Below, one piece after another: positions 51,694 to 59,128 of a stretch of 64,000 bases of DNA (the first letter of the stretch is position 1; each line of letters opens with the position of its first letter). The position numbers were made by a program, and so were the translations under genes. A model generated the notes under the pieces. The model saw only the letters and a list, made by a program, of their open reading frames with translations, searched no databases and was not told the DNA's origin. The stretch is from the NCBI RefSeq assembly GCF_025354435.1, contig NZ_JANXMU010000027.1, positions 1 through 64,000 of the forward strand, read 5' to 3'. The stretch is from Rhodoferax sp. (lineage in GTDB: Bacteria; Pseudomonadota; Gammaproteobacteria; Burkholderiales; Burkholderiaceae_C).

Positions 51694-52956
51694 CTACCCC
51701 ATCAGCATCTGCATGCTGGTTTCAAATTGGTTGGACAGCTGCTCGTACACGTCGAGTAAATCTTCGCTGGCCTGCGCCAGACGCTCCAGGCCTGCCGGGC
51801 GCTGCAGTTCAGCGCTGCCTGCCTGCAACTGCTGCCAACCCAAAGCGGCGGCCTCTAACAGGCGGCGGATTTCGGGCGTGCCCAGCGGGACTTGCTGCAG
51901 GTAGGTTTGCGCCTGCTCAAAAGCAAGCTGGGCCTCGACCATGGCGGCTGCAACCGTGGGCCCCAGCAGCGCGCATTTGGCAAAGCGCTGGCACAGCATG
52001 CGCTGGCGGCCTGCGGTGTTGAGGATGTGCAGCGGAGGGGCACCGCCGGAGCTCTCCAGCGCAGCGGTCAGGCGTTCGGCTTCTTGCAGCAACTGCTCGG
52101 CCAGTGCGTCGATGGCTTGGGTGGCCTGGGTGGCCTGGGTAGTGGCCGCCTTGGGCGGGGCTTGCAGGGCCTGTTGCAAGCGGGCCCAGGTCTGCCCTGC
52201 CCGCTCCACCAGGTCGCCAAAGGTGGCTTGCGACAGGCTTTTGCCCAGCAGCGCCAAATTGGCATCAACGCGCTGGATGGACTCTTGCAGCAACGTGCGC
52301 TGTGGGCACCCAGCCAGCTGCAGCAGATACAGCTTGACCAAGCGCTGCGACAGCATGCGCAACTGCCCGGCGCGGTTCACCCCATCGGCGTACAGGGCCG
52401 AATAGACGATGCTTTGCGACACCTGGCCCAGGCGCTGGTTGGTGTGCATGGAGGCGGTGCGCAGGATGCGAAAGGCATCGTCGTCCGACAGATGCCGGGC
52501 GCGCATCAGGATACCTTTGGCGCGGTCTACCACCTTGCGCTCTTCAAAGCGGGTGGTCGCATCTTGCAGCGCCTGGCGCAGGCCGTGCTCGTGCTGGAAG
52601 CGAGCCTGGGCCAGCTGCACCAGCGCGCGCAGGCGCTGCGGGGCGTAGCCATCGACGATGTAGGCGTGCACGCCGCTGGCCACGCCGCTCTGGATGTGCT
52701 CGGCATCGGCATCCATGGTGAACAGCAGCACGGCACAGGGGGCGGTGTCGGCCAGGGTCTGGATAAGCTTGAAGAAGGCCGCATCCGGGCGGGCCAACTC
52801 GCAGACCAGCACATCTGGTGCATGCCGAACCACACCGTGCACCAACTTATTGCGCTCTGTGACCTCGCCCAGCAGGTCCAGGCTGGCGGCTTGCAGGTGG
52901 GCAGCCTGCACCACCCCACTCCCCAGTTTCGCCCCAAAAAACAACACAGATGTCAT
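51694..52956 (-). CDS. Receiver-like/ANTAR protein fused to two PilJ-type P-box domains
   Basis: A 420-residue soluble regulator. Residues ~1-125 form a receiver-like fold in which the phospho-acceptor aspartate is replaced by Glu53 (VLVCELA). The ANTAR domain is at ~133-188 (EERKVVDRAKGILMRARHLSDDDAFRILRTASM). Then come two PilJ/NarX-like P-box modules, NRAGQLRMLSQRLVK (194-208) and NTAGRQRMLCQRFAK (313-327). It resembles Klebsiella NasR in logic (nitrate sensor plus ANTAR in one chain) but with different sensor domains and order. The start at 52956 is the best family-consistent ATG; the ribosome site is weak. Divergent from nirB. Confidence 0.85.
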   Translation of the reverse strand: MTSVLFFGAKLGSGVVQAAHLQAASLDLLGEVTERNKLVHGVVRHAPDVLVCELARPDAAFFKLIQTLADTAPCAVLLFTMDADAEHIQSGVASGVHAYIVDGYAPQRLRALVQLAQARFQHEHGLRQALQDATTRFEERKVVDRAKGILMRARHLSDDDAFRILRTASMHTNQRLGQVSQSIVYSALYADGVNRAGQLRMLSQRLVKLYLLQLAGCPQRTLLQESIQRVDANLALLGKSLSQATFGDLVERAGQTWARLQQALQAPPKAATTQATQATQAIDALAEQLLQEAERLTAALESSGGAPPLHILNTAGRQRMLCQRFAKCALLGPTVAAAMVEAQLAFEQAQTYLQQVPLGTPEIRRLLEAAALGWQQLQAGSAELQRPAGLERLAQASEDLLDVYEQLSNQFETSMQMLMG

Positions 52957-53043
52957 GCAAATCAACCACTTAGAGAGGAATTGGAAGCCCGGGCCGCCGC
53001 ACGGCAGATCCACGGGGGGCCTACCAGAAGGCGGCCAATCATA

Positions 53044-53059
53044 TGGCACAAGTTTTGCA
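53044..53059 (+). promoter_or_regulatory. Sigma-54 promoter of nirBD-nasA
   Basis: TGGCACA-AGTT-TTGCA is a strong -24/-12 match. Transcription would start near 53070, directly before the first ANTAR-like hairpin. I found no clear NtrC dyad in the 90 bp upstream. Confidence 0.75.
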
Positions 53060-53070
53060 TTGTTTACGTC

Positions 53071-53133
53071 GGGCGTAACGAAGCGCCCAGCCGCCGCCAA
53101 TGCGCAGCGGAGCCCGCACACAACGCCGTGTGC
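53071..53133 (+). promoter_or_regulatory. ANTAR-type two-hairpin leader RNA, nirBD-nasA
   Basis: P1 is GGGCGT-AACGAA-GCGCCC (53071-53088) and P2 is GCACAC-AACGCC-GTGTGC (53116-53133). Both have 6-bp stems and hexaloops with A1 and G4. The 27-base linker is longer than usual but contains its own CCGC/GCGG helix that could bring P1 and P2 together. Confidence 0.75.
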
Positions 53134-53171
53134 ACGCATGTGTTTCCCAAGGATGTGCTTTTCAGCATGTC

Positions 53172-53220
53172 TGGCTTGAAGCCAATTTTTCCGATTTGGC
53201 TTCGGCAAATTCGTATTTTT
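53172..53220 (+). terminator. Leader attenuator region of nirBD-nasA with competing hairpins
   Basis: Hairpin I, TGGCT-TGA-AGCCA (53172-53184), is followed by ATTTTT. Its 3' arm GAAGCCAA (53178-53185) can instead pair with TTGGCTTC (53196-53203). The two folds are mutually exclusive. Hairpin I is short, so termination here is plausible rather than certain. The remaining leader to nirB (53221-53346) shows only a T-run and the ribosome site. Confidence 0.55.
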
Positions 53221-53346
53221 CACTCTTGTTTTTTTATGCCACTGCAGCGTCGCCGGTCCTGGATATTTTTCTGGATTTGGCATACAGCTTGCGCTAAGGC
53301 CCCCGGTTTAGCACTGCAACTTCAAAGCATTTCTGGAGTATCTTCG

Positions 53347-55806
53347 ATGAAAAAATCCAAATTGGTGATGGTTGGCAACGGCATGGCCGGTGTGCGAACG
53401 ATTGAAGAACTGCTCAAGGTGGCGCCCGACCTGTACGACATCACGGTCTTCGGTGCCGAGCCGCACCCCAACTACAACCGCATCCTCCTGTCGCCCGTGC
53501 TGGCCGGTGAGCAGACGCTGGACGAGATCGTGCTGAACTCCTGGGAGTGGTATAGCGACAACCACATCACCCTGCACGCCGGTAAAAAAGTCACCGAGGT
53601 AGACCGTGTGAACCGCGTGGTGCGCGCGGTAGCCCCCGACGGCAGCGTGGTCGAGGCCGAATACGACCGCCTGCTGATGTGCACCGGCTCGAATCCCTTC
53701 ATCCTGCCCATCCCCGGCAAGGACCTGAAGGGCGTGATCGCCTACCGCGACATTGCCGACACCAACGAAATGATTGCCACCGCCACCCAGTACAAGAACG
53801 CGGTGGTGATTGGCGGCGGCCTGCTGGGCCTGGAGGCGGCCAACGGCCTGATGCTGCGCGGCATGACAGTCACCGTGGTGCACACCAACCCCTGGCTGAT
53901 GGACCGCCAGCTGGACGCGGTGGCGGGCAAGCTGCTGCAGAAGTCGCTGGAAGAGCGCGGCCTCAAGTTTCTGCTCGGCGCGCACACGCAAGAGCTGCTG
54001 GGTGGACCGGATATCGACGGTGCGCCAGGCCGGGTCACCGCCGTCAAATTCAAGGACGGCACCCAGGTTGCCACCGACCTGGTGGTGATGGCCGTGGGCA
54101 TCCGCCCCAACACCGAGCTGGCCGCCAGCATGCGCCTGCACATCGACCGCGGCATCGTGGTCAACGACACCATGCAGACCGTCACCGATGGCCGCATCTA
54201 CTCGGTGGGCGAATGCGCAGCCCACCGCGGCATTGCCTACGGCCTGGTGGCACCGCTGTTCGAGCAGGCCAAGGTGGCGGCCAACCACCTGGCCGAGTTC
54301 GGCATTGGCCGCTACATGGGCTCGCTGACCTCCACCAAGCTGAAGGTCACCGGCATTGACTTGTTCAGCGCGGGCGACTTCACCGGCGGCGAAGGCACAG
54401 AAGAAATCGTCATGAGCGACCCGTTTGGCGGGGTCTACAAAAAGCTGGTGCTGAAAGACGACAAGCTCATCGGTGCCTGCCTGTACGGCGACACGGTGGA
54501 CGGCAGCTACTACTTCAAGCTGCTGCGCGATGGCCGCAGCATCGGCGAGGTGCGCGACAGGCTGATGTTTGGCGAATCGAACATCGGCGACACCGGCCAC
54601 GAGGGCCACAGCAAGGCCGCCACCATGCCCGACAGCGCCGAGGTCTGCGGCTGCAACGGCGTGAACAAGGGCACCATCTGCAAGGCCATCAAGGAAAAAG
54701 GCCTGTTCACCCTGGAAGAGGTGAAAAAGCACACCAAGGCCAGCGCCTCCTGCGGCTCCTGCACCGGTCTGGTGGAGCAGATTTTGATGTTCACCGCGGG
54801 CGGCGACTATTCGGCCACGCCCAAGACCAAAGCGATCTGCGCCTGCACCGAGCAGGGCCACCAGGCGGTGCGCGATGCGATTGTGAAAAACAAATTTCTC
54901 ACCGTCGCCACGGTGTTCAACAGCATGGGCTGGAAGACCCCCAACGGCTGCGCCACCTGCCGCCCGGCCGTCAACTACTACCTGATCAGCAGTTGGCCCA
55001 AAGAGGCCAAAGACGACCCGCAAAGCCGCTTCATCAACGAACGCAGCCACGCCAACATCCAGAAGGACGGCACCTATTCGGTGGTGCCGCGCATGTGGGG
55101 CGGCGAGACCAGCGCCAGCGAACTGCGCCGCATTGCCGACGTGGTGGACAAGTACAAAATCCCCACCGTCAAGGTCACCGGCGGCCAGCGCATCGACCTG
55201 CTGGGCGTGAAGAAAGAGGATTTGGTCAACGTCTGGAAAGACATCGGCATGCCCAGCGGCCACGCCTACGCCAAGGCGCTGCGCACGGTGAAGACCTGCG
55301 TGGGCTCCGAGTGGTGCCGCATGGGCACGCAAGACAGCACGCAAATGGGCAAGGACATGGAGCGTGCCATGTGGCGCATGTACGCCCCGCACAAGGTGAA
55401 GTTTGCGGTGTCGGGCTGCCCGCGCAACTGCGCCGAATCGGGCATCAAGGACGTGGGTGTGATCGGCGTGGATTCGGGCTGGGAGATGTATGTCGCGGGC
55501 AATGGCGGCATCAAGACCGAGGTGGCGCACTTTCTGGTGAAGGTGAAAACCTCGGCCGAAGTGCTGGAATACACCGGCGCGTTCTGCGAGCTGTACCGGC
55601 AAGAGGGCTGGTACCTGGAGCGCACCGTGCATTACGTGGCCCGGGTCGGCATGGAGCACATCAAGCAGCGCATTCTGGAAGACCACGCCGGCCGCAAAGC
55701 CCTGTGGGAACGCCTGCAGTTTGCGCTGGATGGCGAGCCCGATCCCTGGTTTGACTTCCAGGACGCGCAAGTGGATACGCGCCAGTTCACCGCCCTGCCC
55801 GCCTAA
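53347..55806 (+). CDS. nirB: NADH-dependent assimilatory nitrite reductase, large subunit
   Basis: An 819-residue NirB. The N-terminal FAD/NAD module starts KLVMVGNGMAGVRTIEELL and has GGGLLGLEAANGL; two BFD-type [2Fe-2S] segments follow (CGCNGVNKGTIC ... CGSCTGLVEQ and a second set ending NGCATCRP). The C-terminal siroheme/[4Fe-4S] half has TCVGSEWC and SGCPRNC, the paired cysteines. It reduces nitrite to ammonium with NirD. The ATG at 53347 has GGAG 9 bases upstream; the long open frame further upstream is not coding. Confidence 0.96.
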   Translation: MKKSKLVMVGNGMAGVRTIEELLKVAPDLYDITVFGAEPHPNYNRILLSPVLAGEQTLDEIVLNSWEWYSDNHITLHAGKKVTEVDRVNRVVRAVAPDGSVVEAEYDRLLMCTGSNPFILPIPGKDLKGVIAYRDIADTNEMIATATQYKNAVVIGGGLLGLEAANGLMLRGMTVTVVHTNPWLMDRQLDAVAGKLLQKSLEERGLKFLLGAHTQELLGGPDIDGAPGRVTAVKFKDGTQVATDLVVMAVGIRPNTELAASMRLHIDRGIVVNDTMQTVTDGRIYSVGECAAHRGIAYGLVAPLFEQAKVAANHLAEFGIGRYMGSLTSTKLKVTGIDLFSAGDFTGGEGTEEIVMSDPFGGVYKKLVLKDDKLIGACLYGDTVDGSYYFKLLRDGRSIGEVRDRLMFGESNIGDTGHEGHSKAATMPDSAEVCGCNGVNKGTICKAIKEKGLFTLEEVKKHTKASASCGSCTGLVEQILMFTAGGDYSATPKTKAICACTEQGHQAVRDAIVKNKFLTVATVFNSMGWKTPNGCATCRPAVNYYLISSWPKEAKDDPQSRFINERSHANIQKDGTYSVVPRMWGGETSASELRRIADVVDKYKIPTVKVTGGQRIDLLGVKKEDLVNVWKDIGMPSGHAYAKALRTVKTCVGSEWCRMGTQDSTQMGKDMERAMWRMYAPHKVKFAVSGCPRNCAESGIKDVGVIGVDSGWEMYVAGNGGIKTEVAHFLVKVKTSAEVLEYTGAFCELYRQEGWYLERTVHYVARVGMEHIKQRILEDHAGRKALWERLQFALDGEPDPWFDFQDAQVDTRQFTALPA

Positions 55807-55872
55807 ATTTATAAAAAATCAACAACTGGCGCAGGCAGTACCTGCGCTAGCAGCTACGAAAGGAATAGCAAA
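55806..55872 (+). repeat. Family A palindromic element, copy A18
   Basis: It constitutes the entire nirB-nirD gap: AATCAACAACTGGCGCAGG, CAGTACCTGCGCTAGCAGC, then TACGAAAGGAATAGCAAA in order. Its end supplies AAGGA, the nirD ribosome site. Confidence 0.82.
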
Positions 55873-56253
55873 ATGAGCGAATGGAAAATCATCTGCCGCG
55901 TCGATGACATCCCCGTACTCGGCGCCCGCCGCGTGACCCGCGCCCAGGGCATGGACGTGGCCGTGTTCCGCAACGACCAGGACGAAATTTTTGCCGTACT
56001 CGACCGCTGCCCGCACAAAGGCGGCCCGCTGAGCCAGGGCATCGTCTTCGGCACCAGCGTGGCCTGCCCGCTGCACAACTGGAACATCAACCTGCAAGAC
56101 GGCTGCGTGCGCGAGCCCGACGTGGGCTGCACCCCCAAGTTCAGCGTCAAGGTGGACAACGGCAATGTGCACCTGATGCCCGAAGAGCTGGCCACGCTGG
56201 CCCTGGAATGTGTGCCTCCCACTGCTGGACCAAAACTTTTGCAATCTGCCTAA
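55873..56253 (+). CDS. nirD: Nitrite reductase small subunit, Rieske-type
   Basis: A 126-residue Rieske-fold partner of NirB. Unlike E. coli NirD, which lacks them, this one keeps a complete set of cluster ligands: CPHKGGPLSQG and, 18 residues on, CPLHNWNI (Cys-x-His ... Cys-x2-His). It should therefore bind a [2Fe-2S] cluster and could join the electron path. Start after AAGGA contributed by the repeat. Confidence 0.93.
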   Translation: MSEWKIICRVDDIPVLGARRVTRAQGMDVAVFRNDQDEIFAVLDRCPHKGGPLSQGIVFGTSVACPLHNWNINLQDGCVREPDVGCTPKFSVKVDNGNVHLMPEELATLALECVPPTAGPKLLQSA

Positions 56254-56265
56254 CTCTCCCGCTCC

Positions 56266-59067
56266 ATGACCAGCCCCACAGAAACCAAGTCCACCTGCCC
56301 GTACTGCGGTGTCGGTTGCGGCGTGATCATCGAATCCACCGGCGCGCAAATCACCGGCGTGCGCGGCGACCCCGACCACCCGGCCAACTTTGGCCGCCTG
56401 TGCACCAAGGGATCCACCCTGCACCACACCGCCACGGCGGCGGTGACGATGCAAACCCGCCTGCTCCACCCCATGCAGCGGCTGCAGCGCGGCCAGGCAC
56501 CCAAGCGCGTCTCGTGGGACCACGCCCTGGGCATGGCCACGCGCAAATTCGCCCAAGTGATTCGCGACCATGGGCCGGACGCAGTGGGTTTCTACATCTC
56601 GGGCCAGTTGCTCACCGAGGACTACTACGTCTTCAACAAGCTGGCCAAGGGCTTGATCGGCACCAACAACGTGGACACCAATTCCCGCCTGTGCATGAGC
56701 AGCGCGGTGGCGGGCTACAAAACCACGTTGGGCGCGGATTCGCCCCCGGCCTGCTACGACGATGTGAACCACACGCAGTGCATCTTCATCGTCGGCAGCA
56801 ACACGGCCTGGGCGCACCCCATCCTGTTTCGCCGCATCGAAGACGCGAAACGCGCGAACCCGGCGATGAAGATCATCCTGGCCGACCCGCGCCGTACCGA
56901 CACGGCTGAGATAGCCGACCTGCACCTGCCCATCCAACCCGGCACCGACGTGATGCTGTTCAACGGCATGCTGCACATCATGCTGTGGGAAGGCTGGACA
57001 GATGCCGCCTACATAGCAGCCCACACCAACGACTTCGAGGCCCTGAAAGCCACGGTGCGCGACTGCACGCCCGAGCTGGTGGCGCAGATCTGCGGCATCA
57101 CCAAAGAGGCGCTGCACCAGGCCGCCCAGTGGTTTGCCACGGGAGCATCAGGCGACCCGCAGCGTCGCAAAGCCACGCTCAGCCTGTACTGCATGGGCAT
57201 GAACCAGTCCAGCAGCGGCACGGCCAAAAACGCTGCGCTGATCAACCTGCATCTGGCCACCGCGCAGATCGGCAAGCCCGGCGCGGGCCCGTTCTCGCTC
57301 ACCGGCCAGCCCAACGCCATGGGCGGGCGCGAGGTGGGTGGCATGGCAAACCTGCTCAGCGGTCACCGCGACCTGGCCAACCCCGCGCACCGCGCCGAAG
57401 TCGCCGCGCTGTGGGGCGTGGCCGATGTGCCATCCAAGCCCGGCAAAACCGCCATCGAGATGTTCCAGGCCGCCGCTGACGGTGAAATCAAGGCCTTGTG
57501 GATCGCCTGCACCAACCCCGCCCAGAGCATGCCCGACCAGGCCACCGTGCGCCGCGCTCTGGAGCGTGCCGAGCTGGTCATCGTGCAAGAGGCCTTTGCC
57601 ACCACCACCACCTGCGAATACGCCGACCTGCTGTTACCCGCCACCACCTGGGGCGAAAAAGTCGGCACCGTGACGAATTCCGAGCGCCGCATCAGCCGCG
57701 TGCGCCCCGCCGTGGCCGCGCCCGGCGAGACGCGCCACGACTGGTCGATTGCGGTGGAATTTGCCCAGTTGCTGGAAGCTGAACTGGCCCGGCCGCCCAA
57801 GCTGTTCAACTACCCGACCCCCGAATCCATCTGGAACGAGCACCGCGAATCCACCCGGGGCCGGGATCTGGACATCACCGGCATGAGCTACGCCATGCTG
57901 GACGCAGGTGCCCAGCAGTGGCCGCTGCGCACAGGCGAAACCACCGGCCAGGCGCGCCTGTACGAAAACGGCATCTTCCCCACGGCAGACGGCAAAGCTA
58001 AGTTTGCCAACACCGTCTACAAACCAGTAGCCGAGCCGCGCGAAGCCCGCTACCCGTTCTCACTCACCACCGGCCGCCTGCGCGACCAGTGGCACGGCAT
58101 GAGCCGCACCGGCACCCTGGGCCGCCTGTTCGGCCACGTGGCCGAGCCCAGCATCCAGATGCACCCGCAAGACATGGCGCGCCGCCAGCTCACCGACGGC
58201 GACCTGGTCCACGTGACCAGCAAGCGCGGCTCCATCCTGGTGCCACTGGTGGCCAGCACCGACGTGGCCATGGGCCAGACCTTCATCGCCATGCACTGGG
58301 GCGAAGAGTTTCTGAGCGGCGTGAGCGCCAACGGCGAGCGGCTGATGGGCGTGAACGCGCTCACCAACTCGGCGTTTTGCCCCACCTCCAAGCAGCCCGA
58401 ACTCAAGCACACCGCCATCAAGATTCTGAAGGCCGAAATGCCCTGGTCGCTGCTGGGCGTGGCCTGGCTGCCCGAGGCAGAGGCGCTGGCCGCCCGCGAA
58501 AAGCTCAAGGGCCTGATGGCGCAGTTTCCGTTTGCCAGCGTGGTGCCGTTTGGCCGCGAACGCACCGGCCTGCTGTTCCGCGCCGCCAGCCATGGGGCGG
58601 TGGCCGACGAGGTCATCGCCCAGATCGAAACCCTGCTGGGCCTGGGTGGCCTGGATGTGCTGCGCTACGCCGACAAAAAAAGGGGCCAACGCCGCGCCGT
58701 CAAGCTCGAACGCACGACAGACAACGCCGAACTCACCGGCTTCCTGCTGGCGGGTGACACCAGCGCCGAGGTGTGGATCAAAACCCTGCTGCAAGACCAG
58801 TTGCCCGCCCTCGCCTATGGCCGCCTGCTGTTGGTACCCGGCAGCAAGGCCCCGGTGGCGGTGAAGGCGCGCGGCAAGCAGATCTGCACCTGCTTCAACG
58901 TTACCGACGATGCCATCCGCGCCACGCTGGTGGACTGCCGCGGCTTTGAAGACGAGCGCCTGGGCCAGTTGCAAACGGCACTCAAGTGCGGCACCAACTG
59001 CGGCTCCTGCCTGCCCGAAGTGCGCAAAATGGTGCGCGCCAGCATGCCCGCGGCGCAAGCCGCTTGA
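56266..59067 (+). CDS. nasA: Assimilatory nitrate reductase, catalytic subunit
   Basis: A 933-residue cytoplasmic molybdenum enzyme reducing nitrate to nitrite. The N-terminal [4Fe-4S] motif is CPYCGVGCG with the fourth cysteine in RLCTKGS. The Mo-bisMGD domain has SSAVAGYKTTLGADSPPACYDD, where the Mo ligand is expected nearby (NSRLCMSSA), and LTGQPNAMGGREVGG. The C-terminal BFD-like [2Fe-2S] domain has CTCFNVTDDAI and CGTNCGSCLPEV, so electrons can enter without a separate diaphorase on the same chain. It starts 12 bases after nirD. Confidence 0.95.
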   Translation: MTSPTETKSTCPYCGVGCGVIIESTGAQITGVRGDPDHPANFGRLCTKGSTLHHTATAAVTMQTRLLHPMQRLQRGQAPKRVSWDHALGMATRKFAQVIRDHGPDAVGFYISGQLLTEDYYVFNKLAKGLIGTNNVDTNSRLCMSSAVAGYKTTLGADSPPACYDDVNHTQCIFIVGSNTAWAHPILFRRIEDAKRANPAMKIILADPRRTDTAEIADLHLPIQPGTDVMLFNGMLHIMLWEGWTDAAYIAAHTNDFEALKATVRDCTPELVAQICGITKEALHQAAQWFATGASGDPQRRKATLSLYCMGMNQSSSGTAKNAALINLHLATAQIGKPGAGPFSLTGQPNAMGGREVGGMANLLSGHRDLANPAHRAEVAALWGVADVPSKPGKTAIEMFQAAADGEIKALWIACTNPAQSMPDQATVRRALERAELVIVQEAFATTTTCEYADLLLPATTWGEKVGTVTNSERRISRVRPAVAAPGETRHDWSIAVEFAQLLEAELARPPKLFNYPTPESIWNEHRESTRGRDLDITGMSYAMLDAGAQQWPLRTGETTGQARLYENGIFPTADGKAKFANTVYKPVAEPREARYPFSLTTGRLRDQWHGMSRTGTLGRLFGHVAEPSIQMHPQDMARRQLTDGDLVHVTSKRGSILVPLVASTDVAMGQTFIAMHWGEEFLSGVSANGERLMGVNALTNSAFCPTSKQPELKHTAIKILKAEMPWSLLGVAWLPEAEALAAREKLKGLMAQFPFASVVPFGRERTGLLFRAASHGAVADEVIAQIETLLGLGGLDVLRYADKKRGQRRAVKLERTTDNAELTGFLLAGDTSAEVWIKTLLQDQLPALAYGRLLLVPGSKAPVAVKARGKQICTCFNVTDDAIRATLVDCRGFEDERLGQLQTALKCGTNCGSCLPEVRKMVRASMPAAQAA

Positions 59068-59128
59068 ACGCAGCGCGCGTCATTCAGCAAATAACCATCC
59101 GTTATCAGCCATCCACGACAATCGCGCC

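Noticed and set aside
53308..55770. 820-codon minus-strand frame opposite nirB
   Set aside because: Antisense shadow of nirB, no motifs.
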